Shown here one piece after another: positions 21,918 through 29,619 of a stretch of 46,382 bases of DNA. The DNA is from Streptacidiphilus carbonis. Lineage in GTDB: Bacteria > Actinomycetota > Actinomycetes > Streptomycetales > Streptomycetaceae. Made by a program: the position numbers and the translations under genes. The stretch spans positions 1-46,382 of the forward strand of contig NZ_BBPM01000059.1 in assembly GCF_000787775.1 (NCBI RefSeq). The letters run 5' to 3'. Within the stretch, counting starts at the first letter, position 1. Each line of letters starts with the position of its first letter. The notes beneath the pieces were generated by a model. It had not been told where the DNA came from. It was given only the letters and a program-made list of their open reading frames with translations, and searched no databases.

Positions 21918-22895
21918 TCAGACCGCGACGGCCGCGGCGCTCTCGCTGTGCGCGCTCTCGGCGTGGGCCAGGGCGGCCAGGTATCGCTCGGCGTCCAGTG
22001 CGGCGGCGCAGCCGGTGCCGGCCGCGGTGATCGCCTGGCGGTAGGTGTGGTCGACGACGTCGCCGGCGCCGAAGACACCCTCCAGGTTGGTGCGGGTGGA
22101 GGGGGCCTGGACCCGCAGGTAGCCCTCGTCGTCCAGGTCGAGCTGGCCCTTGAAGAGCTCGGTGCGAGGGTCGTGGCCGACGGCGATGAACAGCCCGGTG
22201 ACGGCCAGCTCGCGCAGCTCGCCGGTGACGGTGTCGCGCAGCGTCAGGCTGCTGAGCTTGGCGTCGCCGTGGATCTCGGCGACCTCGCTGTTCCAGGCGA
22301 AGCTGATCTTCGGGTCGGCGAAGGCGCGCTCCTGCATGGTCTTGCTGGCACGCAGCTCGCTGCGGCGGTGCACCACGGTGACCGACTTGGCGAAGCGCGA
22401 CAGGAAGGTCGCCTCCTCCATGGCGGTGTCGCCGCCGCCGACCACGACGATGTCCTGGTCCCGGAAGAAGAACCCGTCGCAGGTCGCGCACCAGGAGACG
22501 CCGCGGCCGGACAGCTGGTCCTCGCGGGGCAGGCCGAGCTTGCGGTGCTGGGATCCGGTGGTGACGATGACGGCCTTGGCCCGGTGCACGGTGCCCTCGG
22601 AGTCGGTGACGGTCTTGATGTCGCCGCTGAGGTCCACCGCGATGATGTCGTCCGGGATCAGCTCGGCGCCGAAGCGCTCGGCCTGTCCGCGCATGTTGTC
22701 CATGAGCTCCGGGCCCATGATCCCGTCCTGGAAGCCGGGGAAGTTCTCCACCTCGGTCGTGTTCATCAGAGCGCCGCCGGCGGAAACCGCCCCTTCGAAG
22801 ACCAGGGGCTTCAGCGAGGCACGTGCCGTGTAGAGCGCAGCCGTGTAGCCGGCCGGGCCGGAGCCGATGATGATCACGTTACGGACGTCGCTCAC
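21918..22895 (-). CDS. trxB: Thioredoxin reductase
   Basis: A flavoprotein (325 aa) that reduces thioredoxin with NADPH. The FAD motif is [20 protein letters not shown] at the N-terminus, the redox-active pair is in [11 protein letters not shown], the NADPH motif is [14 protein letters not shown], and the C-terminal FAD motif is [16 protein letters not shown]. The GTG at 22895 has AGGAGA six bases upstream, so I prefer it to the longer open frame. The Ala/Ser/His-rich C-terminal 25 residues are an extension. Confidence 0.97.
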   Translation of the reverse strand: MSDVRNVIIIGSGPAGYTAALYTARASLKPLVFEGAVSAGGALMNTTEVENFPGFQDGIMGPELMDNMRGQAERFGAELIPDDIIAVDLSGDIKTVTDSEGTVHRAKAVIVTTGSQHRKLGLPREDQLSGRGVSWCATCDGFFFRDQDIVVVGGGDTAMEEATFLSRFAKSVTVVHRRSELRASKTMQERAFADPKISFAWNSEVAEIHGDAKLSSLTLRDTVTGELRELAVTGLFIAVGHDPRTELFKGQLDLDDEGYLRVQAPSTRTNLEGVFGAGDVVDHTYRQAITAAGTGCAAALDAERYLAALAHAESAHSESAAAVAV

Positions 22896-22997
22896 TGCAC
22901 ATCTCCTGAATCGCTTCGCAAGCCTGGGGCGGTCGAGTGGACGGGTCGCTGCCCACATCGCTCAACGGTTCCCCAGTGTCTCGCATTCCCGGGGCGC

Positions 22998-24020
22998 TCA
23001 GTCGCGCGGCACGGTGCTGTGCAGGAGGACCTGGCCGGGTTGGGACCCGGTGGCGGCGGTACAGGCTGAGGAGATCAGATAGACGTCCAGGGTCTGCTGG
23101 GGGTTCGTGGCGTCGGCGTAGACCAGAGCGAAGACCGGGGTGCCCCGGTAGCTGCCCTGGCCCGAGGTCAGGGGTCGGTCCCCGCTGCGGTCGGCGGCCT
23201 GGAGGACACACGCGGGGACGGTGGAGGCCGGAGTGGCCGCGGAGTGTTCGGTCGCGTTCGCTCCAGCGGCGGTCCTCGGCGTCCCCCCGCTCGGGGACGT
23301 GTGGCGCAGCAGCGCTTGTACCTGTTGGGTCAGCGCGGCGTCGGTGAAGTCGATGTACGCCTGGACTCCGGGCACAAGTCCTGCCGCGTTTCCGGGGCCC
23401 GCAGCGGTGGATGCGGCTCCATTGGAGCTGTGCGGCGTGTGGATCTGGAGCGCTGAGACGGTGACAACTCCGACGACGGCGAGCGCGGCCAGCCCCATGG
23501 CGGCCCGGCGTAGGATCCGGCGGCGGTTGCGGCCGGGACCGGTGCTCGCGGTGGAAGGCGCGGGCGGGCCCGAGGGGCCCGAGGGGCCTGCCGGGCCGTG
23601 GGCGGCGCCGGAGCGGCGCCCGGCGCCATGGGAGCTGCCGGCGGTCTGCAGCGGCGCTGTGGCCGTCTCAGGGGCTTCGGCGGGCTCGGCCGCTCCGTCG
23701 GGATCGTCGGCGTCAGGGGCTTGAGCGGGCTCGCCGGTCGCGGTCGGTGCGGTCGAGCTGAGCAGTGCCTCGGCGGCGAGGGCCGCGTCGATCCGGACAG
23801 CGATGTCGCCGGGAAGCGCGACCGGCGCGGCCTCGCCGAGCAGGGCCCGGATCTCCTCGATGGCCGCGTGGGTGTCCAGGCATTCGGGACAGCCCGCGAG
23901 GTGCTCGCCCAGTTCGGCCGCGGCCTCGTCGGGGAGCAGGTCCTCCAGGTAGTCGGCGATGGCCTCGACCGGGGGGTGGCCGGAGGAGTCCAGGCCGAAC
24001 GGCGGGGTGGTCTGGCTCAT
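22998..24020 (-). CDS. Membrane-anchored zinc anti-sigma factor
   Basis: A 340-aa protein with an N-terminal anti-sigma domain containing HLAGCPEC, the His-x3-Cys-x2-Cys zinc motif of ZAS proteins. A long disordered Pro/Gly/Ser/Ala linker follows. One membrane helix at about residues 174-192 (MGLAALAVVGVVTVSAL) leads to an extracytoplasmic C-terminal domain of about 145 residues with two Cys. It overlaps the sigma gene by four bases (ATGA). By position and architecture it holds the SigM-like factor inactive until a redox or envelope signal; the signal is not visible in the sequence. Confidence 0.9.
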   Translation of the reverse strand: MSQTTPPFGLDSSGHPPVEAIADYLEDLLPDEAAAELGEHLAGCPECLDTHAAIEEIRALLGEAAPVALPGDIAVRIDAALAAEALLSSTAPTATGEPAQAPDADDPDGAAEPAEAPETATAPLQTAGSSHGAGRRSGAAHGPAGPSGPSGPPAPSTASTGPGRNRRRILRRAAMGLAALAVVGVVTVSALQIHTPHSSNGAASTAAGPGNAAGLVPGVQAYIDFTDAALTQQVQALLRHTSPSGGTPRTAAGANATEHSAATPASTVPACVLQAADRSGDRPLTSGQGSYRGTPVFALVYADATNPQQTLDVYLISSACTAATGSQPGQVLLHSTVPRD

Positions 24021-24829
24021 GTCGGCTGCTCCCCTCCTGCGTCGGGTCGTCGATTGGCCAGTAGTGGGACGGTCGGTCCCTCGTTCGGGTTCCCTTCCCG
24101 TCCCGGTGGCGCGGTATCCCCGCCGGTGGGGGCGTGCGGAAGCACCGGACCATCTGTTTCACGTGAAACACCGGCGCCGTCCGCCGGGGGTTCCGGGGTC
24201 GTCCCCCGGGGGATCGGAGCCTGCGGGACGGGGCGGCGGAGGTGGGCGATCTGGGGGAGCAGCCGGGCCCGGGCGCGGGCGCAGCGGCTCTTGATCGTGC
24301 CGATCGGGATGTCGAGGATCCGGGCGGCCTCGGCGACCGGGTAGCCCTGGACGTCGACCAGGACGAGGGCGGCCCGTTGCTCCGGGGGGAGAGTGGCGAG
24401 GGCGGTGCCGAGTTCGCGGCGGAGCTCGCTGCGCTCCGCCGACACGTCGGCCCCCTCGCCGTGGCCCAGCAGGTCGTCCGGGGTGGTCTGCTCGTCGAGC
24501 GGGCGGGTGGGCCTGCTTGCGTTGCGGCGGACCCGGTCCAGGCAGGCGTTGACCACGATCCGGTGCAGCCAGGTGGTCACCGCCGAGCGCCCCTGGAAGG
24601 TGTGGGCGGCCCGGAAGGCGGAGACCAGGGCGTCCTGGAGGGCGTCGGCGGCTTCCTCGCGGTCGCCCAGGGTGCGCAGCGCCACCGCCCAGAGCCGGTC
24701 GCGATGGCGCTGGACCAGCTCGCCGAAGGCGTCGTGGTCTCCCGCGACGTGCCGTGCCAGCAGTTCGGCGTCGCTGACTTCCTGCGGCGTTCCGGCCACG
24801 GGCGTGCTTCCCCCCTCGGAGGCTGTCAT
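24017..24829 (-). CDS. sigM: SigM-like ECF RNA polymerase sigma factor
   Basis: An extracytoplasmic-function sigma factor (270 aa). Sigma region 2 is at about residues 25-100 (AFGELVQRHRDRLWAVALRT, then AADALQDALVSAFR). Region 4 is at about residues 150-205 (LPPEQRAALVLVDVQGYPVA, then IPIGTIKSRCARARARL). An unusual disordered C-terminal tail of about 60 residues contains a parS-encoded VSRET. The name is by synteny with mycobacterial sigM beside trxBC, an anti-sigma gene and mviN. The ATG at 24829 overlaps the stop of the pseudokinase gene, so the two are translationally coupled. Confidence 0.92.
   Translation of the reverse strand: MTASEGGSTPVAGTPQEVSDAELLARHVAGDHDAFGELVQRHRDRLWAVALRTLGDREEAADALQDALVSAFRAAHTFQGRSAVTTWLHRIVVNACLDRVRRNASRPTRPLDEQTTPDDLLGHGEGADVSAERSELRRELGTALATLPPEQRAALVLVDVQGYPVAEAARILDIPIGTIKSRCARARARLLPQIAHLRRPVPQAPIPRGTTPEPPADGAGVSRETDGPVLPHAPTGGDTAPPGREGNPNEGPTVPLLANRRPDAGGEQPT
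24156..24169. promoter_or_regulatory. parS site 8 (inside sigM)
   Basis: Exact GTTTCACGTGAAAC within the 3' part of the sigma factor gene. Because it is palindromic it also reads Val-Ser-Arg-Glu-Thr on the minus strand. Confidence 0.95.
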
Positions 24830-26859
24830 CCGATGATCTGGATCTCCGAGATCCCGCCGCGGTACGCCGAGGAGTTTCCGGCCTCCGGCGGGAGGCTGGT
24901 GATGTGGATCAGAACGTAGCGGGTGCGCACCGGTGTGGCCAGCAGCGCGCTGTTGAAGGTGGTGGCGGCCGTGGTGGAGTTGGCGATCCGCTGGGTGAAG
25001 GCGGAGCTGGAGGAGGTGGGCTCGGAGGCGGCGTCGGCGGGGGCCGCCAGCACCTCCAGGGTCTGCCCGGCCACCGGCAGGACGAGCTTGACGCCGGAGA
25101 CGCTCTGCACGCTGCCGAGGTCGACGATGATCCCGCTGCCGTCGGCGCGGCTGCCGAGGTTCCCGAAGTTCGGGTAGTGCTGGTACTCCGCGGTGATCCA
25201 GGAGGTGTTGTTCTTGCTGTCTATGGCCAGCGGCACCTGATCGGCCTGTATCGGCGCGCCGAGCGGGGAGAACTCGGTCGCCCCGGCGATCTTCAGCAAC
25301 TGCTGCGTCGCGGTTGAGGGCTTGGGTGACGCGGAGGTGTGACCGCCGACCCCGGCGGTCACCGGGAGCTGGCTGCTGCCGGTGTCGGGCTTGTCCATCA
25401 GCGCCTGGGCCGTCCCCCAGCTGCCGAGGCCGACCGCCGCCAGCAGGACCAGGGAGATGCCCCATTTGAGTGCCTTCCCGGTGCGTCCGGGCAGGGCCGG
25501 CGGCGGGGGCGGCGGCATCGGTGCGCGCCTGGGCGGGAGCGGCACGGTGGGGCCCTGGTCGCGCTGCGGGTAGGCCACCGACCGGGCGGCCGGGTACTCG
25601 GGCAGCACCAGCGGCTCGGGCTCGGGCTGCTTGATCCTGGGCAGCTGGCCGATGGCCCTGGCCAGCTCCTGAGGGGACGTCAGCGGCTCCAGGTGCCGGG
25701 CCGGGGTCTCGCACAGGATCCGGGAGCACAGGTCGGACAGGCCGCGGTGGATGCCCGCCTTGACCTTCTCGGGCGGGACGACGCCGACGGTCCTGGGGAT
25801 GCCCTGCAGTCCGTGGCGGTCCTCCGGGTAGGGCCAGCGGTGGGTGAGCGAGGCGAACAGCAGCGCGCCGATGGCCCGGGTGTCGTCCAACTCGGCCGCC
25901 GCCCGGTCCTCGGGCACGAGTCCGTGCAGCGCGGCCTCCATGGCCAGGCCGTTGATCCGGTACTGGCCGCTGTCGCTGCGCAGCACGCACGAGGGGGTGA
26001 GCCGCAGGTGTGACAGGCCCTTGCGGTGTGCGGCCGCGATGGCGTCGGTGACCTGACGGACCATCTGGTAGGCCTCGTAGGACTCCAGCGGCCCCTCGGC
26101 GAGCAGGGTGCCGAGATCGGTGGCGTCGGGGAGCCATTCGCGGATGATGTAGACCAACTCGCCGTCCTCGACCGCGTCGAGGACCTGGACGAAGCGCGGG
26201 TCGCCCAGCAGCGCCGCCTGCCGGGCGGCGGCGACGGCGTCCTTGGAGCGCTGGTGGCCGGAGGCGAGCAGGTGGATGCCGACCGCGCGGCGCAGCTTCT
26301 CGTCGACGGCGCGCCAACTGGTGAACACGCCCGCCTGGGTGAGGCATTCCTCCAGCCGGTAGCGGTCGGCGATGCGGTCGCCGCTGTGGCGCACCGGCGC
26401 GGGCAGCAGCGGGACCGGCCCGGCGGGTGCGGCCGCCTCAGGCGGCCGGAGGGCCCGGGTGGGTGCGGTGGTTTCGACGGCCCCGGCCGGTTCCTCGGCC
26501 CCGGCCGGTTCCTCGGACGCCGCGGCGTCCTTCACGGCCGCCGGGGTGATGGCCACGGTGGCGTCGTCAGTGGCGTCGTCGGCGGGGTCCTCGGTGTGGT
26601 CCTCGGCGGCGCCGCCGGCAGCGGCCGCTCCTTCGGTTTCGGGGCCTTCGGCCTGGTCGCCGTCCTCGGTCCGGTCGGCCGGGGCGTCGGGCACAGCGTG
26701 CTGCTGCCCGTCGGCGGGTGACCCCTCGTCAGCGCGGAGTTCGCCGGCGATCTCCTCCGCGGTGAGCTCGGCTGTCAGCTCCGCTGCGGGCTCCGCGGGA
26801 CAGGCGTCCGCGCTGCTCTCCGCGATCGTCTCGACCGGAGCCTTGCTGCGATCCGCCAC
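24826..26859 (-). CDS. Transmembrane pseudokinase with extracellular discoidin-like domain
   Basis: A 677-aa protein in four parts: an acidic Ala/Glu/Asp-rich disordered region (about 1-160), a protein-kinase-like fold (about 165-420), one membrane helix (about 460-485) and an extracellular galactose-binding-like domain (about 540-677, with IDSKNNTSWITAEY and GIIVDLGSVQSVSGVKLVL). Kinase catalytic residues are missing: the VAVK lysine is replaced in VGIHLL, HRDLKPxN reads HLRLTPSC, and DFG reads NGL. It is therefore a pseudokinase. It corresponds to the C-terminal half of mycobacterial MviN (Rv3910), where the phosphorylated pseudokinase recruits an FHA protein to control MurJ. Here it is a separate gene between murJ and sigM. 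Confidence 0.88.
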   Translation of the reverse strand: MADRSKAPVETIAESSADACPAEPAAELTAELTAEEIAGELRADEGSPADGQQHAVPDAPADRTEDGDQAEGPETEGAAAAGGAAEDHTEDPADDATDDATVAITPAAVKDAAASEEPAGAEEPAGAVETTAPTRALRPPEAAAPAGPVPLLPAPVRHSGDRIADRYRLEECLTQAGVFTSWRAVDEKLRRAVGIHLLASGHQRSKDAVAAARQAALLGDPRFVQVLDAVEDGELVYIIREWLPDATDLGTLLAEGPLESYEAYQMVRQVTDAIAAAHRKGLSHLRLTPSCVLRSDSGQYRINGLAMEAALHGLVPEDRAAAELDDTRAIGALLFASLTHRWPYPEDRHGLQGIPRTVGVVPPEKVKAGIHRGLSDLCSRILCETPARHLEPLTSPQELARAIGQLPRIKQPEPEPLVLPEYPAARSVAYPQRDQGPTVPLPPRRAPMPPPPPPALPGRTGKALKWGISLVLLAAVGLGSWGTAQALMDKPDTGSSQLPVTAGVGGHTSASPKPSTATQQLLKIAGATEFSPLGAPIQADQVPLAIDSKNNTSWITAEYQHYPNFGNLGSRADGSGIIVDLGSVQSVSGVKLVLPVAGQTLEVLAAPADAASEPTSSSSAFTQRIANSTTAATTFNSALLATPVRTRYVLIHITSLPPEAGNSSAYRGGISEIQIIG

Positions 26860-27007
26860 CGTCGTCCTGCCTCCCCTGTGCTGTGCCCTCGATCATTCCG
26901 GGCCGCGGTCAATTGTGCCAATGCCCGCTATCCGACTACGACCCACGATCCCCCTCGGAGGTTGCTCCGGGGAGGTCCCCTCTTCGCCAAATCGGGGTGA
27001 GTCGGTA

Positions 27008-29527
27008 TCAGCGCCCCAGTTTGCTGCGCACCATGCCGATCAGACCGTTGAGTTCCTCGATGCGCATCCGCTGGGCGATCACGACGAACAGTCCGATCTG
27101 CAGTCCTGCGCCGACCACGAGGGCGGCGATGTCCGGGAGCAGGCCCTGGCCGAGGGAGTCCACGATCAGCGTGGAGACGGCGAAGCCGAGCACCGCCGGG
27201 AGGATGCTGGCGGCGATCAGCCGGCCGTAGGTGCGCTTGCACCGGGGGCCGTCCAGGTCGCCGATCCGGCGCTTCAGCCGGGGCAGCGCGACCAGCAGTC
27301 CGACCAAATAGGAGAAGCCGTAGGCGAAGGCCATGCCGGTCACCGCCCAGTCCGCCGGCAGGACCAGGTAGCAGAAGCCGGAGAGCAGGGCGTTGCTCGC
27401 GGCGACCCAGACCGTGTTGTAGAAGGGCGTCCTGGTGTCCTCGTAGGCGTAGAAGCCGCGCAGCAGCACGTACTGGGCCGAGTAGGGGATCAGGCCGAGC
27501 GCGAAGGCGGAGAGCATCCAGCCCACGGAGGTGCCCTGGGAGGAGTTGCCGAAGCCGTAGATCACCGAGCCGATGACCGGGCCCAGCGCCAGGAAGAGGA
27601 AGGCGCCCGGGACGATGGCCACCGCCGAGGTGCGCAGCCCGTAGGAGAGGTCGTCGCGGACGGCCGCGGCCCGGCCGTCCGCCGCCGCGCGGGAGATCCT
27701 GGGCAGCACGGCGCTCATCACCGACACGGTGATCACGGCCTGCGGGAGCTGCCAGATCAGCAGAGCGTTGGAGTAGGCGGACAGGCCCGCGCCGTTGCGG
27801 CCCGAGGCGTTGCCCGCCGCGGTGGCCAGCTGGGTGACCACCAGGTAGCCGGCCTGGTTGGCGAGCACGAACAGGAAGGTCCACTTGGCCAGCTTGGCGG
27901 CGTGGCCCAGGCCGTGGCCGCGCCAGTCGAAGCGCGGGCGGAACCTGAACCCGGCGGCCCGCAGGTAGGGGATCATCGACAGCGCCTGGACGGTGAGGCC
28001 GAGCAGGGTGCCGATACCCAGCAGCCGTGCGCCCTCGGGCGAGATGCTGTGCGGGGTGACTCCGGTCTTGTTGAACGACCCGTACACCCAGGCGTACATG
28101 CCGAAGGTGAAGATGACCACGACGTTGTTGAGCACCGGGGTCCACATCATGGCCCCGAAGCGGCCGCGGGCGTTGAGGATCTGACCCATCACCACGTGCA
28201 CGCCCATGAAGAAGATGGTGGGCAGGCAGTAGCGGGCCAGCGCGACCGTCACATCGGCGCTCTGCGGGTCCCTCATGATCGAGGCGGAGACCAGCCGGAC
28301 CAGCAGCGGTGCCGCCAGCACGGTGACGAACACCACACCGCCGAGCCCGACCACGATCAGGGTGAGCAGGCGGTTGGCGTAGGCCTCGCCGCCGTCCTCG
28401 TCGTTCTTCATGCTGCGGACCAGCTGCGGTACGAAGACGGCGTTCAGCGCGCCGCCGCCGACCAGGATGTAGAGCAGGGTCGGCAGGGTGTTGGCGACGT
28501 TGTAGGAGTCGCCCATGGCTCCCACGCCGATGGCGAAGGTGATGATCATGGTGCGGACGAAGCCGGTGCCCCGGGAGACCAGGGTGCCGGCCGCCATGAT
28601 GGCGCTGGAGCCGAGGATCCCGCCGCCCCTGCCTGCGGGCTTCGCCTCCGCCGGGGCGGTGGGCGTCCCGGCGACGGCGCCCGGGGGCGGCGGTGCCATC
28701 GGGTTGAACCGCAGCAGCGGGATGGTGCCGGTCGCCTCGGCGTCTCCGCCGCCGGCCTCGCCGTACCAGCCGGGGGCGTAGGAGGCCTGGTCGCTCTCGC
28801 GGAAGAGGTAGGCGTAGGGGTCGCTGTCCTGCTTGCTGCGGGTGGCGTTGCTGAGCAGCTCGTCGACGCCGACCTCGGCGGCGGGCGGCTGGGCCGGCTG
28901 CGGCACGGACGGACCGTATCCCTGGGGGAAGCCCTGCGGCGTCTGGGCCGGCCCGAAGCCGGGCACGGTGGCCCCGTCCGGGACGCCGCCGCCGTACGGC
29001 TGCTGCGGGGGCGGGGGCTCCTGGTAGGGCTGTTGGTACGGCTGCTGGGGCTGCTGCGGGTACTGGGGAGCGGCGTAGCCGGGCTGCTGGTAGTTCTGCT
29101 CCTGGCTGTACTGCTCCTGGCTGTACTGCTGCTGGTACGCCTGCTCCTGGCTGTACTGCTCCGGGTAGGGCGGCTGCTGGTAGGGCTGCTCGTGGTAGGG
29201 CTGCTGGGGCTGGGCGTACTGCTGGGGCTGCTGCTGCGGCTGGGCGTACGGGTCCTGCGCGTACGGGTCCTGTCCGTACTGCTGGGCCTGCTGCGGATAC
29301 TGCTGCTGCTGGTTCTGCGGGTACGGGTCCTGGGCGTACGGATCCTGCGCGTAGGGGTCCTGGCCGTACGGGTCCTGGGCGTAGGGGTCGCGCGCATAGG
29401 TCTCGTCCAGGTACGGGTCGGCGGCCTGGGGCTGCTGGTCCTGGCCGGGGGCGGCGGGGGGCGTACCTCGGTTGGGGCCGCGTCCATCGCGTCCCTGCTG
29501 GGTTCTGCCGTCACGCGCGGCGCTCAT
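27008..29527 (-). CDS. murJ: Lipid II flippase MurJ (MviN)
   Basis: A polytopic membrane protein (839 aa) of the MOP superfamily that flips lipid II for peptidoglycan synthesis. The transporter core starts near residue 305 (SSAIMAAGTLVSRGTGFVRT) and contains about fourteen helices, with LVGGGALNAVFVPQL and GFYAYEDTRTPFYNTV as family landmarks. The first 300 residues are a cytoplasmic low-complexity tail with DPYAQDPYGQ-type repeats and Gln/Tyr/Pro runs. The ATG start has GGAGAGG nearby. It lies downstream of DUF6049 and 148 bases upstream of the pseudokinase, so these probably form one envelope operon. Confidence 0.95.
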   Translation of the reverse strand: MSAARDGRTQQGRDGRGPNRGTPPAAPGQDQQPQAADPYLDETYARDPYAQDPYGQDPYAQDPYAQDPYPQNQQQQYPQQAQQYGQDPYAQDPYAQPQQQPQQYAQPQQPYHEQPYQQPPYPEQYSQEQAYQQQYSQEQYSQEQNYQQPGYAAPQYPQQPQQPYQQPYQEPPPPQQPYGGGVPDGATVPGFGPAQTPQGFPQGYGPSVPQPAQPPAAEVGVDELLSNATRSKQDSDPYAYLFRESDQASYAPGWYGEAGGGDAEATGTIPLLRFNPMAPPPPGAVAGTPTAPAEAKPAGRGGGILGSSAIMAAGTLVSRGTGFVRTMIITFAIGVGAMGDSYNVANTLPTLLYILVGGGALNAVFVPQLVRSMKNDEDGGEAYANRLLTLIVVGLGGVVFVTVLAAPLLVRLVSASIMRDPQSADVTVALARYCLPTIFFMGVHVVMGQILNARGRFGAMMWTPVLNNVVVIFTFGMYAWVYGSFNKTGVTPHSISPEGARLLGIGTLLGLTVQALSMIPYLRAAGFRFRPRFDWRGHGLGHAAKLAKWTFLFVLANQAGYLVVTQLATAAGNASGRNGAGLSAYSNALLIWQLPQAVITVSVMSAVLPRISRAAADGRAAAVRDDLSYGLRTSAVAIVPGAFLFLALGPVIGSVIYGFGNSSQGTSVGWMLSAFALGLIPYSAQYVLLRGFYAYEDTRTPFYNTVWVAASNALLSGFCYLVLPADWAVTGMAFAYGFSYLVGLLVALPRLKRRIGDLDGPRCKRTYGRLIAASILPAVLGFAVSTLIVDSLGQGLLPDIAALVVGAGLQIGLFVVIAQRMRIEELNGLIGMVRSKLGR
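29080..29430 (-). repeat. Gln/Tyr/Pro-rich coding repeats in murJ
   Basis: Degenerate repeats on the minus strand encode DPYAQDPYGQDPY-like units and QQYSQEQYSQEQ runs in the cytoplasmic N-tail of MurJ. On the plus strand this appears as repeated GGGTCCTGGGCGTACG and TGCTCCTGGCTGTAC blocks. Confidence 0.8.
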
Positions 29528-29619
29528 GCCACCTCTCCGGATCCTTGGACGGGGCGGCCGGGTGTCACCTGGCCGTCCATGGAGTCCACCCTCTCATCCG
29601 GCGGCCCAAAGCCAGTGCT

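Noticed and set aside
29240..29430. Regular repeats that might be a CRISPR array
   Set aside because: The units are contiguous, degenerate and in frame with murJ, encoding DPYAQ-like peptides; there are no spacers or cas genes.
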